A DNA stretch of 64,000 nucleotides from Pseudomonas oryzihabitans (GTDB lineage Bacteria; Pseudomonadota; Gammaproteobacteria; Pseudomonadales; Pseudomonadaceae), in NCBI RefSeq assembly GCF_001518815.1, contig NZ_CP013987.1, forward strand, positions 372,001-436,000. The letters are read 5' to 3'. Each line of letters begins with the position of its first letter. Position 1 is the stretch's first letter. A model generated the notes under the pieces. The model searched no databases and was not told the origin of the DNA. It saw only the letters and a program-made list of their open reading frames with translations. The translations under genes were made by a program, and so were the position numbers. Positions 45,944 through 58,230 of this stretch are shown here, piece after piece.

Positions 45944-48722
45944 GATAGCCTTGAATGCCTCTGTCCAGGAAGCCTTCGGTCTTGCCGCCGAAGACGTTGC
46001 CGAGTCCCTTGAGCACGATTTGCAGGAAGATCCCGCGATCGGCTTCGGAGCTCTGGGCGGTGTAGAAGACGTCGTCTTCGCTCTTGAGCCAGTAGCGGCT
46101 GATCAGGCGCAGCTTCCAGCAGCAGTTGTCGTACTCGAAGCCACCAAAGGCTTCCAGGGTACGGCTCTTGTTGTAGTCGAACTGCCAACGGGCAATGGCG
46201 GACCACTGGGGCACGATCGGCCAGATGAAGGAGATGTCGTGCTGGTCGACCTTGTAGTCGTCGCTGTTGTAGGTGAAGCGGCCAAGGGTGGGATCAAACA
46301 CCCGGACATTGTCACGATAGCGATAGCCGACGTTGAGGATCTTGCCCGGCTCGGCTTCCGGTTGATAGTGGAACATCACGCTGCCGGAGTCGGTCTGGTG
46401 CAGGGTCGGATCCCAGTTGAATTCACCGTTCACGCGCCAGTCGCGATTGAAGCGATACATGCCGGCCAGGGCATAGGGCGAGCGGGAACTGGTGGCCTGG
46501 GGATTGTCGAGATTCTGCCCCAGGCTGCGGGCGTAGGCCAGGTCGTCCTTGGTCAGGCCGGGCAGCTGCACCTCACGATCGCGGAAGTAGAACAGCTGGC
46601 CAAAGCTTACATTGGCCCGCTCGAAGCCATTGGGCTCGATGAAGCGGCTGGTTGCACCCAGAGCCAGCTGGTTGGCATCGCCGATGCGATCGCGACCGGT
46701 GAAGCGGTTGTCGCGCCACAGTGAGCTGTAGCTGAAGGTGTATTCACCGGTATCGAACACCGGCAGGTCGTCCTGGTCGCGATTGGGTACATAGAGGTAC
46801 TTGGCGCGGGGTTCGAAGGTCTGCTTGCCACCTTCGCCGAACAGGTTCGAGGCGCGGTCGAAGTACAGGCCACCATCGAGGCTGAAGATGGGTACCGAAC
46901 GGGTGGGGCTGTCGTTGAAACTGGTCACGCTGGAGCCGGCTGAGGCGCGGCGGCCACCGCCAACCAGCGGCGAGTTCAAATCACTCTGACCGGTGCTGTC
47001 CAGATCCAGGTCATAGCGGGTGTAGGCATAGCGCAACGAGGGCGTCAGGAAGCCCCAAGAGGCGGTCATTGGCCGCGCGATGCCTGGCTCGACATGGTAG
47101 CGATTGCCTTCGGCACGGGTCAGGCCGAAGAGGTTGACGTCGGGGCGGTTGCGCACGTTGGTGCGGTTGCCGTTGTCATCCAGGTCGAAGTAGGTATTGT
47201 CGTCGAAGCTGCGGGTGAAGCGCACCGCCTCGGTGTCGTAGGTGAAGTCCAGACCGCCCGGGTTGTAGGGCAGGGCACCGCTCAGGGTCAACTGCGGCAG
47301 GCGGTTGTAGGGCGTCACGTCGGAGACGGTGGCCAGCTGGTAGGCCTGGGCATTGAGGCCGGCGACGAAGGTATCGCCACGGTAGGTCAGGCGACCCTGC
47401 TGGTTGACGTAGGTCGGCTTGTTGATGCCGAGGTCCGTTTCCAGGTCCTGGAAGTAGTAGGGATCGCTGATGCGGGTGTAGTCCACCTCGGCCATCAAAC
47501 GCGAATCCAGGCCGCTGCGATTCTTCCAGCCGTACAGCCAGCGGCTGTCGGTGGCTTCCGGTTCGCCCTCGTGCTCCGGGTCGGTGTCCTTGAGGTAGGA
47601 GCCGTACACCTGGCCTTCGCTGCTGTGGGTCAGGTAGCGGAACTCACCCTCGGTCTGCAGGCCGTGCTTGGCCATGTAGCGCGGATAGAGGGTGGCATCG
47701 TAGTTGGGTGCCAGGTTGAAGTAGTAGGGCGTGGTGATCGCGAAGCCGGTGTCGCTGGACGTACTGATCGAGGGCGCCAGGAAACCGGACTGCCGACGGT
47801 CGTCGATCGGGAAATAGATGAACGGCGTGTAGAGGACCGGAATGTCCTTGACCCGCAGGGTGGCATTGGTCGCATAGCCCAGGCCGGTGGCCGGATTCAG
47901 GGTGACGGTATTGCCCTTGACCTGCCAGGCGTTGCTGCCCGGTTCGCAGGTGGTGTAGGTGCCATCCTTGAGGCGGATGATGGCGTCGTCGCCGCGCTTG
48001 GCGTAGAGCGCGCTGCCGCGGGCCCGGCTCTGGTGCATGACGAATTCGGCGTTGTCGACCTGGACCTGGCCGTTGTCCAGCTGCATGTCGGCCTTGTCGC
48101 CGACCATCAGCAGGCCGTTGTCGCGGAATTTGACGTTGCCCTTGAGCTCGCCGCGATTCTCCAGCTGGTGCAGGTTGGCCTCCTGGGACTCCACCTGCAT
48201 GCCGCCCTGACGCAAGACCACGTCACCGGCGAGGGTGGCGACCTGCTGCTCCTGCTCGTAGCGCGAGGTCTTGGCGGAGACGTAGGTCGGAGCCTTGGCA
48301 GTCGGGGTGTCGTCGTACATGCCCGGACGCTGCGGCTCGACATAGGCGCCGCTGCAGTAGGGGCCGGTCTCGGCCAATTGGGCCGGGGTCAGCTGATCGC
48401 GCGGGACCCAGTCCAGGTGGCTGTAGTCGGCGCTGCGGGACTTGAGGGCGCGACCCTTGCTCTCGGTCACCAGGACGGCATCGTCGCCCTTGCGCGCGGC
48501 GGGCTGCGCCGCGACGCCCTGGGTCTCACCCTGGCTGGGGCGGGGCGGAATGGCCGCTGTCGGCGCCTGGGTGTTGCACGACCAGCCACCGCCGGCCCCG
48601 GCGCTGCAGCTGAACTGCTCGGCGGGCGCGGCGATGAGGGCGGTGACCGGCTGCATGGCGAGCAGGCTGCCGGTTACCAAGAGGGGAAATTTTCTGCGAA
48701 ACGCGGGGGTTTTCACGGCCAT
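45918..48722 (-). CDS. lptD: LPS-assembly protein LptD
   Basis: 934 residues. A signal sequence (about 1-33) is followed by a Pro/Gln-rich spacer, the periplasmic OstA/LptA-like jellyroll (about 140-290) and the large outer-membrane barrel (about 300-930) with alternating strands. Cys residues at about 38 and 49 and a Cys-Cys pair near 870 (DNCCWKL) fit the disulfides needed to form the LptDE translocon. LptD places lipopolysaccharide in the outer leaflet. It heads a run lptD-surA-pdxA-ksgA-apaG-apaH-glpE and is divergent from amgK across 119 bp. Confidence 0.97.
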   Translation of the reverse strand: MAVKTPAFRRKFPLLVTGSLLAMQPVTALIAAPAEQFSCSAGAGGGWSCNTQAPTAAIPPRPSQGETQGVAAQPAARKGDDAVLVTESKGRALKSRSADYSHLDWVPRDQLTPAQLAETGPYCSGAYVEPQRPGMYDDTPTAKAPTYVSAKTSRYEQEQQVATLAGDVVLRQGGMQVESQEANLHQLENRGELKGNVKFRDNGLLMVGDKADMQLDNGQVQVDNAEFVMHQSRARGSALYAKRGDDAIIRLKDGTYTTCEPGSNAWQVKGNTVTLNPATGLGYATNATLRVKDIPVLYTPFIYFPIDDRRQSGFLAPSISTSSDTGFAITTPYYFNLAPNYDATLYPRYMAKHGLQTEGEFRYLTHSSEGQVYGSYLKDTDPEHEGEPEATDSRWLYGWKNRSGLDSRLMAEVDYTRISDPYYFQDLETDLGINKPTYVNQQGRLTYRGDTFVAGLNAQAYQLATVSDVTPYNRLPQLTLSGALPYNPGGLDFTYDTEAVRFTRSFDDNTYFDLDDNGNRTNVRNRPDVNLFGLTRAEGNRYHVEPGIARPMTASWGFLTPSLRYAYTRYDLDLDSTGQSDLNSPLVGGGRRASAGSSVTSFNDSPTRSVPIFSLDGGLYFDRASNLFGEGGKQTFEPRAKYLYVPNRDQDDLPVFDTGEYTFSYSSLWRDNRFTGRDRIGDANQLALGATSRFIEPNGFERANVSFGQLFYFRDREVQLPGLTKDDLAYARSLGQNLDNPQATSSRSPYALAGMYRFNRDWRVNGEFNWDPTLHQTDSGSVMFHYQPEAEPGKILNVGYRYRDNVRVFDPTLGRFTYNSDDYKVDQHDISFIWPIVPQWSAIARWQFDYNKSRTLEAFGGFEYDNCCWKLRLISRYWLKSEDDVFYTAQSSEADRGIFLQIVLKGLGNVFGGKTEGFLDRGIQGYREREDQAM

Positions 48723-48841
48723 CCTTAAAGTCGTCCTGCACGCCGGCCATTAAGGGGCCGCGGCCTCTCGATGGGCTCAAAAAGATAGCGGATAATAAAA
48801 CATGACCTGCGCATCGGCTAGGGCCGGGGGATCCGCTGCAA

Positions 48842-51261
<2,420 letters not shown>

Positions 51262-51287
<26 letters not shown>

Positions 51288-52269
51288 GGGCCGACGGCAG
51301 GCGCTCCAGCCAGGCGCGCAGGCGGCGAACGGTCTGCTCCTGCTCTGCAGCCCGGTCGCCCGGGATGACCGGCAATTCGATCTGCCGATAGCCCTTGTTG
51401 GCCTTTTGCGCCGCGCGCTCCTTGCGCTGCTGTGCGGGCTGGCCGGGGGCGTGCACCAGATCGGCGATCTGCAGGTCGGTCTTGCCCATGGTGGCGTCCA
51501 GTCGCGGCGGCATACCCTGCGGCGCGCGGGCATCGATGAGTACCAGTTGCTTGACCTCGGCTGGCTCCTTTTCCGCCAGGTAGCGCGCCGCCCAGTAGGC
51601 GCCGGTCCCGTGACCGGCCAGCACGATGGGATTGGCGCCCTGTTGCAGCGCCAGATCGATACCGGCGGCGATGCGTGCTAGCACCCGGGCGGTCTGGGCG
51701 TTGGCCGCGGCTTCGGGATCGGCGGGCGTGACCGCTGCCTGAGCGGGCTCGCCACTGCCCGCCTCGGCCTGCGTTGGAGCGGCCGGCGCCGTGCCACTGC
51801 CGCCGGTGACCGGCGGTGCCTTCTGTTCGCTGTTGGCCTGGGCGTCGGTGTCCACGGGAGCCGTGTCCCGTTCGATCGCCACCACGGGGTCATAGGGATC
51901 GGGCAGGCTGAGGCTGATGGTCTGCCACCCGTAGGTGGGCAGCTCCTGACGCACTGGGGCTATCACATTGGGCCAGTCGGCCGATTCGCCATCGCCCGGC
52001 ACCAGCACCACCGTCCCGGCGGTCTTGGCGCGGGCGCTGGGTAACAGCAGGGCGAGAAAGGACTCGTCGCCGGCCTGCAGGGTCTTCTGCTGCTCGGCGG
52101 GTAGCTGCCGCATGAGTGCCTGTTGCTGCTCCTGGCTGCGCGTCAACGCTGGCGCCAGGCGTTTGGTCGGTGCCTGGGGCGCCGGCGTGGGCGCCTCTTC
52201 GGCCAGGACCGGTGTGGTCAAGCCGAGCAGCAGGAGGAGGCAGAGGGGCAGAGGGGCAGGCAACGACAT
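51262..52269 (-). CDS. Exported DUF3530 protein (alpha/beta-hydrolase-like)
   Basis: 335 residues. A signal peptide of about 23 residues ends at VLA. There is a Pro/Gln/Ala-rich spacer, then an alpha/beta-hydrolase fold: [27 protein letters not shown] and QLVLIDAR. At the nucleophile elbow the residue is His (GHGTG) rather than Ser, so classic esterase chemistry is doubtful. An Ala/Pro/Glu-rich insert (about 140-185) splits the fold. Belongs to DUF3530, unknown function, common in Pseudomonas. Convergent and overlapping with djlA. Confidence 0.8.
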
Positions 52270-52405
52270 CGGGCGGAATCCTCAAGGGAGACGGTTGACC
52301 CTGACGAGCCTACCGCCGTTCGCCTCGTCGGGGCAGCGGGAACGCCTTAGCGGCAGACGGATCTCCGTTACAATGCCGCCACTTAACCTTCGCCGAGGCT
52401 ATCCC

Positions 52406-53083
52406 ATGCAACCCTTCGCCATCGCTCCCTCGATCCTGTCCGCCGATTTCGCCCGCCTGGGCGAGGAAGTCGACAAGGTCCTCGCCGCCGGTGCCGACAT
52501 GGTCCATTTCGACGTGATGGACAATCACTATGTGCCCAACCTCACCATCGGCCCCATGGTCTGCAAGGCGTTGCGCAACTACGGGGTGACCGCGCCCATC
52601 GACGTGCACCTGATGGTCAAGCCGGTGGATCGCATCATCGGCGACTTCATCGAGGCCGGCGCCACCGACATCACCTTCCATCCCGAGGCCTCCGAGCACA
52701 TCGACCGCTCGCTGCAGCTGATCAAGGATGGCGGCTGCCGGGCCGGCCTGGTATTCAATCCGGCCACTTCGCTGGACGTGCTCAAGTACGTGATGGACAA
52801 GGTCGACATGGTGCTGCTGATGAGCGTCAACCCCGGCTTCGGTGGCCAGAAATTCATTCCTGGCACCCTGGACAAGCTGCGCGAGGCGCGTGCCCTGATC
52901 GACGCCTCGGGCCGGCCGATCCGCCTGGAAATCGATGGCGGCGTCAACGTCAAGAACATCGGCGAGATCGCCCGCGCGGGTGCCGACACCTTCGTTGCCG
53001 GCTCGGCCATCTTCGGCCAGGCGGACTATGCCGCGGTGATCCAGGCGATGCGCGCCGAGCTGGCCAAGGCCCAGTCGGTATGA
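52406..53083 (+). CDS. rpe: Ribulose-phosphate 3-epimerase
   Basis: 225 residues, a complete TIM barrel: [54 protein letters not shown] and IDGGVNVKN carry the metal and phosphate sites. It interconverts ribulose-5-P and xylulose-5-P in the pentose phosphate pathway. The ATG at 52406 follows GAGG. The stop overlaps gph by 4 bp. The longer upstream frame runs into the DUF3530 promoter and is rejected. Confidence 0.97.
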   Translation: MQPFAIAPSILSADFARLGEEVDKVLAAGADMVHFDVMDNHYVPNLTIGPMVCKALRNYGVTAPIDVHLMVKPVDRIIGDFIEAGATDITFHPEASEHIDRSLQLIKDGGCRAGLVFNPATSLDVLKYVMDKVDMVLLMSVNPGFGGQKFIPGTLDKLREARALIDASGRPIRLEIDGGVNVKNIGEIARAGADTFVAGSAIFGQADYAAVIQAMRAELAKAQSV

Positions 53084-53760
53084 GCGCCCTGGTGCAGCTC
53101 GGCGGCGGGCATCCGCCCGCGCTGGTGATGTTCGACCTCGACGGCACGCTGCTGGATTCCGCGCCCGATCTGGCCACGGCGGTGGACGCCATGCTCGAAC
53201 GCCTGGGCCGTGCGCCGGCGGGGCTGGACAAGGTGCGCCTGTGGATCGGCAATGGCGCCCGGGTGCTGGTGCGCCGCGCCCTGGCCGATGGCATGGAGCA
53301 CGGCGCCGTGGACGATGGCGCTGCCGATAGCGCCCTGGCACTGTTCATGGAACTCTATGGCGGCAGCCACGCCCTGACCCGCGTCTATCCGGGCGTGCTG
53401 GACTGTCTGGCGCTGCTGCGCACCCTGGGCGTGCGCCTGGCGGTGATCACCAACAAGCCGGAGCGCTTCGTCGCGCCGCTGCTGGCGGACATGGGCCTGG
53501 GCGATTTCGACTGGATCGTCGGTGGCGATACCCTGCCACAGCAGAAACCCGATCCGGCCGGCCTGCTGTGGGTGATGGCGCAGGCGGGGGTGGCCGCCGA
53601 CCGCGCCCTGTTCATCGGCGACTCGCGCAACGATATCCGTGCCGCCCGCGCCGCCGGGGTACGCTGCGTGGCCCTGAGCTACGGCTACAACCACGGCGAG
53701 CCCATCGCCAACGAGGCGCCGGATCTGGTCGTCGACGATCTGCGCGAGCTGTTCATCTAG
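53080..53760 (+). CDS. gph: Phosphoglycolate phosphatase Gph (HAD family)
   Basis: 226 residues. HAD motifs in order: [15 protein letters not shown] (nucleophile Asp about 19), the cap domain, [15 protein letters not shown], and [16 protein letters not shown]. It removes phosphate from 2-phosphoglycolate arising from DNA repair. It overlaps rpe (ATGA), the arrangement seen in many gammaproteobacteria, and is followed by the trp leader region. Confidence 0.93.
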   Translation: MSALVQLGGGHPPALVMFDLDGTLLDSAPDLATAVDAMLERLGRAPAGLDKVRLWIGNGARVLVRRALADGMEHGAVDDGAADSALALFMELYGGSHALTRVYPGVLDCLALLRTLGVRLAVITNKPERFVAPLLADMGLGDFDWIVGGDTLPQQKPDPAGLLWVMAQAGVAADRALFIGDSRNDIRAARAAGVRCVALSYGYNHGEPIANEAPDLVVDDLRELFI

Positions 53761-53885
53761 CACGCCGACATGGCCGGCCGGTTGCCATGCTGGGCCGGCT
53801 AGGCTAACGTGGCCCTTCAATCCCCGCCCCAAGAGCAAGAGATCGCATCGTGGTGGTCACCCGCACAGGCTCCTCGCGAGCATGG

Positions 53886-53930
53886 ATGAAGGTCATCAAG
53901 GCCCTGGCCCGTTGGCGCTGGCGCGCCTGA
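53886..53930 (+). CDS. Candidate trp leader peptide
   Basis: A 14-codon frame, MKVIKALARWRWRA, ending 72 bp before trpE. Two Trp codons flank one Arg codon near the end, as expected of a leader that stalls ribosomes when charged tRNA-Trp is short. Attenuation of trpE and trpGDC has been described in P. putida. The peptide is recognised by position and composition only. Confidence 0.7.
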   Translation: MKVIKALARWRWRA

Positions 53931-53996
53931 CTTTGTCCTGGCCGGTATCAGACCGGCGCGCTGTGCACTTGACCTTTCGTTTTCCTCGCCACGAGG
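53921..53996 (+). promoter_or_regulatory. Alternative RNA pairings in the trpE leader
   Basis: GCGCGCC at the end of the leader frame (53921-53927) can pair with GGCGCGC (53955-53961). That excludes the hairpin GCCGGT-ATCAG-ACCGGC (53941-53957). A third hairpin CCTCG-CCA-CGAGG (53984-53996) hides the GAGG ribosome site of trpE. These could couple stalling at Trp codons to trpE expression; the exact mechanism is inferred. Confidence 0.5.
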
Positions 53997-54002
53997 CTGA
54001 TC

Positions 54003-55481
54003 ATGACCCGCGACGACTTCCTGCGCCTGGCCGCTCAAGGCTATAACCGCATTCCCCTGGCCTTCGAAACCCTGGCCGACTTCGACACCCCGCTGTCTCT
54101 CTATCTCAAGCTGGCCGATGCGCCCAACTCCTATCTGTTGGAATCGGTGCAGGGTGGCGAGAAGTGGGGTCGCTATTCCATCATCGGCCTGCCCTGCCGC
54201 ACGTTGCTGCGCGCTCGTGGCTACGAGGTCACCGTGCACGAGGGCGAGCAACAGCTCGAAGCCTGCACCGTCGAGGATCCGCTGGCCTTCGTCGAGGCCT
54301 TCAAGGCCCGCTATCGCGTGCCGGTCGTGCCCAACCTGCCCAAGTTCGATGGCGGTCTGGTGGGTTACTTCGGTTATGACTGCGTGCGTTATGTCGAAAA
54401 GCGCCTGGGGGCCAGTCCCAATCCCGATCCGCTAGGCACTCCAGACATCCTGCTGATGGTGTCGGACGAGGTGGTAGTCTTTGACAACCTCGCCGGCAAG
54501 CTGCACTGCATCGTGCTGGTGGATCCCAGCCAGCCGGAGGCCTATGAGCAGGGCCAGGCCCGGCTGGCCGCGCTGCGTGAGCGTATCCGCCAGCCGATCA
54601 TCCCGCGGCTGGGGCTGGACTTCGCCGCAGTAGGTGCCGGCAGCGAGCCCGAGTTTCGCTCCAGCTACAGCCGGGCTGACTACGAGAACGCCGTTGAGCG
54701 GATCAAGGCTTACATCCTGGCCGGCGACTGCATGCAGGTCGTGCCCTCGCAGCGCATGACCATCGACTTCCAGGCGGCGCCCATCGACCTCTACCGGGCG
54801 CTGCGCTGCTTCAATCCCACGCCCTACATGTATTTCTTCAACTTCGGTGATTTCCACGTGGTCGGCAGTTCGCCCGAGGTGCTGGTGCGGGTGGAGGACG
54901 GCGAGATCACCGTGCGCCCCATCGCCGGTACCCGCCCGCGCGGGGCCACCGAGGAGGCCGACCTGGCACTGGAGCGCGATCTGCTGGCCGATGCCAAGGA
55001 GCTGGCCGAGCACCTGATGCTGATCGACCTAGGCCGCAACGACGTGGGCCGGGTATCCGCCACCGGCAGCGTGAGCCTCACCGAGAAGATGGTCATCGAG
55101 CGCTATTCCAACGTGATGCACATCGTCAGCAACGTCACCGGCCGGCTCAAGCCCGAGCTGAGCGCCATGGACGCCCTGCGCGCCATCCTGCCGGCCGGAA
55201 CCCTGTCCGGAGCACCAAAGATCCGCGCCATGGAGATCATCGACGAACTGGAGCCGGTCAAGCGTGGCATCTATGGCGGCGCCGTGGGCTATCTGGCCTG
55301 GAACGGCAACATGGACACCGCCATCGCCATCCGCACCGCGGTGATCAAGGACGGCGAGCTGCACGTGCAGGCGGGCGGTGGCATCGTCGCCGACTCCCAG
55401 CCGGCGGCAGAGTGGGAAGAGACCCTCAACAAGCGTCGCGCCATGTTCCGCGCCGTCACCCTTGCCGAACAGTCCGTCTGA
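54003..55481 (+). CDS. trpE: Anthranilate synthase component I
   Basis: 492 residues. TrpE makes anthranilate from chorismate with ammonia from TrpG. The N-terminal part has the tryptophan-sensing [17 protein letters not shown] motif (residues 39-55); the C-terminal chorismate-binding domain has [40 protein letters not shown] and [15 protein letters not shown]. It is preceded by a Trp-containing leader and followed 10 bp later by trpG. Confidence 0.97.
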   Translation: MTRDDFLRLAAQGYNRIPLAFETLADFDTPLSLYLKLADAPNSYLLESVQGGEKWGRYSIIGLPCRTLLRARGYEVTVHEGEQQLEACTVEDPLAFVEAFKARYRVPVVPNLPKFDGGLVGYFGYDCVRYVEKRLGASPNPDPLGTPDILLMVSDEVVVFDNLAGKLHCIVLVDPSQPEAYEQGQARLAALRERIRQPIIPRLGLDFAAVGAGSEPEFRSSYSRADYENAVERIKAYILAGDCMQVVPSQRMTIDFQAAPIDLYRALRCFNPTPYMYFFNFGDFHVVGSSPEVLVRVEDGEITVRPIAGTRPRGATEEADLALERDLLADAKELAEHLMLIDLGRNDVGRVSATGSVSLTEKMVIERYSNVMHIVSNVTGRLKPELSAMDALRAILPAGTLSGAPKIRAMEIIDELEPVKRGIYGGAVGYLAWNGNMDTAIAIRTAVIKDGELHVQAGGGIVADSQPAAEWEETLNKRRAMFRAVTLAEQSV

Positions 55482-55491
55482 GGAGCCTGCC

Positions 55492-56085
55492 ATGTTGCTG
55501 ATGCTGGATAACTACGATTCCTTCACCTACAACCTGGTGCAGTACCTGGGCGAGCTGGGTGCCGAGGTCAAGGTGGTACGCAACGACGAGGTGCCGGTCG
55601 AGGCGATCGAGGAACTGGCCCCGGAGCGCATCGTCGTCTCCCCTGGCCCCTGCACGCCCAACGAGGCGGGTATCTCCCTGGCTACCCTGGAGCGCTTCGC
55701 CGGCAAGCTGCCGGTCTTGGGCGTCTGCCTGGGCCATCAGAGCCTGGGTCAGGCCTTTGGCGGTGAAGTCGTGCGGGCACGCGAGCCGATGCACGGCAAG
55801 ACCAGCCCGGTCTATCACAATGGCGAAGGCGTCTTCGCCGGCCTGCCCAATCCTTTCACCGTGACCCGCTACCACTCCCTGGTGGTCAAGCGCGAGACCC
55901 TGCCCGAGTGCCTGGAAATCACTGCCTGGACCCAGCATCCGGACGGCAGCATGGACGAGATCATGGGGCTGCGGCACCGCGAATTCATGATCGAAGGGGT
56001 GCAGTTTCACCCCGAGTCCATCCTCACCGAGCATGGCCACGATCTGCTGGCCAACTTTCTCCAGCAGCAGGGAGGGCGTCGTTAG
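55492..56085 (+). CDS. trpG: Anthranilate synthase component II (glutamine amidotransferase)
   Basis: 197 residues, class I amidotransferase: [17 protein letters not shown], oxyanion [13 protein letters not shown], nucleophile Cys 79 in GVCLGHQ, and His 173/Glu 175 in FHPES. It supplies ammonia to TrpE and may also serve PabB. The ATG at 55492 has AGGAG 8 nt upstream. In P. aeruginosa trpG is far from trpE with pyocin genes between; here only 10 bp separate them. Confidence 0.97.
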   Translation: MLLMLDNYDSFTYNLVQYLGELGAEVKVVRNDEVPVEAIEELAPERIVVSPGPCTPNEAGISLATLERFAGKLPVLGVCLGHQSLGQAFGGEVVRAREPMHGKTSPVYHNGEGVFAGLPNPFTVTRYHSLVVKRETLPECLEITAWTQHPDGSMDEIMGLRHREFMIEGVQFHPESILTEHGHDLLANFLQQQGGRR

Positions 56086-57135
56086 ATGGACATCAAGCAA
56101 GCCTTGGATCGCATCAGCGGGCAACTCGACCTCAATGTGGCGGAGATGCAGGCGGTGATGCGCCAGATCATGACCGGTGGCGCCGACGAGGCGCAGATCG
56201 GTGCCTTCCTCATGGGCATGCGCATCAAGAGCGAGACCATCGACGAGATCTGCGGCGCGGTCAGCGTGATGCGCGAACTGGTCACCCCGGTGGCGCTGCC
56301 GAGCCTCGACCATGTGGTCGACGTGGTAGGCACCGGCGGCGACGGCGCCAATATCTTCAACGTCTCCTCGGCCTCGGTGTTCGTGGTGGCGGCGGCAGGC
56401 GGCAAGGTGGCCAAGCACGGTAATCGTGCGGTCTCCGGCAAGAGCGGCAGCGCCGACCTGCTGGAGGCGGCCGGCATCTACCTGGAGCTGACGCCTGCGC
56501 AGATCGCCCGCTGCGTCGAGCAGGTGGGCGTCGGCTTCATGTTCGCCCAGTCGCACCACAGTGCCATGCGCCATGCCGCCGGCCCGCGCCGTTCGCTGGG
56601 GCTGCGCACCCTGTTCAACATGCTTGGCCCGCTGACCAATCCGGCCGGTGTCCGTCACCAGGTGGTCGGGGTGTTCAGCGCCGCGCTGTGCCGACCCCTG
56701 GCCGAGGTGCTGCAGCGCCTGGGCAGTCAGCATGTGCTGGTGGTGCATTCCCGCGATGGCCTGGACGAATTCAGCCTGGCCGCCGCGACCCAGGTGGCCG
56801 AGCTCAAGGACGGCAGCATCAGCGAGTACCAGGTGCTGCCGGAGGACCTGGGCATCAAGAGCCAGACCCTGGTCGGCCTGACCGTGGACAGCCCCGCGGC
56901 CTCCCTGGCGCTGATCCGCGATGCCCTCGGTCGACGCAAGACCGAGGCCGGGCAAAAGGCCGCCGACATGATCGTGCTCAACGCCGGCGCGGCGCTCTAC
57001 GCCGCGGATCTCGCCCATAGTCTGCATGAAGGGGTACTCTTGGCTCACGACGCGCTCTACAGCGGCCTGGCCCGGGAAAAGCTGGATGAGCTCGCCCATT
57101 TCACATCCGTCTATCGAGAGGAGGGTCGCCTGTGA
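56086..57135 (+). CDS. trpD: Anthranilate phosphoribosyltransferase
   Basis: 349 residues. It joins anthranilate to PRPP. Motifs: [19 protein letters not shown] (PRPP loop), [38 protein letters not shown]-type anthranilate site and [10 protein letters not shown]. The start codon directly abuts the trpG stop (TAGATG). The stop overlaps trpC (GTGA). Confidence 0.97.
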   Translation: MDIKQALDRISGQLDLNVAEMQAVMRQIMTGGADEAQIGAFLMGMRIKSETIDEICGAVSVMRELVTPVALPSLDHVVDVVGTGGDGANIFNVSSASVFVVAAAGGKVAKHGNRAVSGKSGSADLLEAAGIYLELTPAQIARCVEQVGVGFMFAQSHHSAMRHAAGPRRSLGLRTLFNMLGPLTNPAGVRHQVVGVFSAALCRPLAEVLQRLGSQHVLVVHSRDGLDEFSLAAATQVAELKDGSISEYQVLPEDLGIKSQTLVGLTVDSPAASLALIRDALGRRKTEAGQKAADMIVLNAGAALYAADLAHSLHEGVLLAHDALYSGLAREKLDELAHFTSVYREEGRL

Positions 57136-57959
57136 GTGTGCCAACCGTGTTGCAGAAGATCCTGGCCCGCAAGGCCGAGGAAATCGCCCAGCTCAAGGCC
57201 CGTACCAGCCTGGCCGAACTCGAGGCCCTGGCCCGGGCCGCCGATGCACCACGCGGTTTCGCCCGCGCCCTGCAGACCCAAGTGGCACGCAAGGAAGCGG
57301 CGGTCATCGCCGAGGTGAAGAAGGCGTCGCCAAGCAAGGGTGTGATCCGTGAACACTTCGTGCCAGCCGAGATCGCCCGCAGCTACGCCCTGGGTGGGGC
57401 TACCTGCCTGAGCGTGCTCACCGACGTCGATTTCTTCCAGGGCGGTAACGCCTACCTGCAGGAGGCCCGCGGCGCCTGCGAACTGCCGGTGATCCGCAAG
57501 GACTTCCTCATCGATCCCTTTCAGGTAGTGGAAGCTCGTGCCATCGGTGCCGACTGCATCCTCCTGATCGTCGCCGCGCTGGACGATGGCCTGATGGGCG
57601 AATTGGCCGCCACCGCCAAGTCCGTCGGCCTGGACGTGCTGGTCGAGGTCCACGACGGTGCCGAGCTGGAGCGTGCGCTCAAGGTGCTGGATACCCCGCT
57701 GGTGGGCATCAACAACCGCAACCTGCATACCTTCGAGGTCAGTCTCGAGACCACGCTGGAGCTGCTGCCGCGCATTCCTCAGGATCGCCTGGTGATCACC
57801 GAAAGCGGCATTCTCAATCGCGCCGATGTGGAGCTGATGGAGGTCAACGAGGTGCGTTCCTTCCTGGTGGGCGAAGCCTTCATGCGCGCCGACGAGCCAG
57901 GGCAGGAGCTGCAGCGGCTGTTCTTCCCTGACCGACGCTTCCCGCTCATGGACGCCTGA
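57132..57959 (+). CDS. trpC: Indole-3-glycerol phosphate synthase
   Basis: 275 residues, a TIM barrel enzyme that closes the indole ring. Motifs: [16 protein letters not shown] (catalytic Lys), [40 protein letters not shown] and VITESGI. The start is GTG (57132) overlapping trpD. Last gene of trpGDC, followed by a strong terminator. Confidence 0.97.
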   Translation: MSVPTVLQKILARKAEEIAQLKARTSLAELEALARAADAPRGFARALQTQVARKEAAVIAEVKKASPSKGVIREHFVPAEIARSYALGGATCLSVLTDVDFFQGGNAYLQEARGACELPVIRKDFLIDPFQVVEARAIGADCILLIVAALDDGLMGELAATAKSVGLDVLVEVHDGAELERALKVLDTPLVGINNRNLHTFEVSLETTLELLPRIPQDRLVITESGILNRADVELMEVNEVRSFLVGEAFMRADEPGQELQRLFFPDRRFPLMDA

Positions 57960-57979
57960 CTGTTCAGGCGCCTGAACGA

Positions 57980-58011
57980 GGCCTCGGTGGCGACTACCGA
58001 GGCCTTTTTTT
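57980..58011 (+). terminator. Terminator after trpC
   Basis: GGCCTCGGT/ACCGAGGCC stem with a 7-nt loop and seven T. It ends the trp operon. Confidence 0.9.
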
Positions 58012-58230
58012 ATGCCGCAAGGTGACCCAAGTCGACTCGCGCCTACCTCAAACGGCGGGAACGACCTCCGTGTACCCGCTGCCGACGAGGGGCTTTGTTT
58101 CCTGACGCCTAAACCCGGTTAATGACCTTCGACCCGCTGAACCGTGGCGGGTCGAGGAGTCGGTCGGCCATCGCGAGGTGCGCCGGGCTCCGCCGCATCA
58201 GGCTATCCATAACCAGGGCAAGCAAGAACC

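Noticed and set aside
47094-48728. 544-codon plus-strand open frame over lptD
   Set aside because: Antisense shadow of the LptD barrel; repetitive Val/Gly/Ala composition.
55456-57144. 562-codon minus-strand open frame over trpG-trpD
   Set aside because: Antisense shadow of two well-identified trp genes.
58130-58154. Possible riboswitch before the BCCT gene
   Set aside because: Only a single 8-bp stem is visible; no pattern of a known riboswitch class could be recognised.
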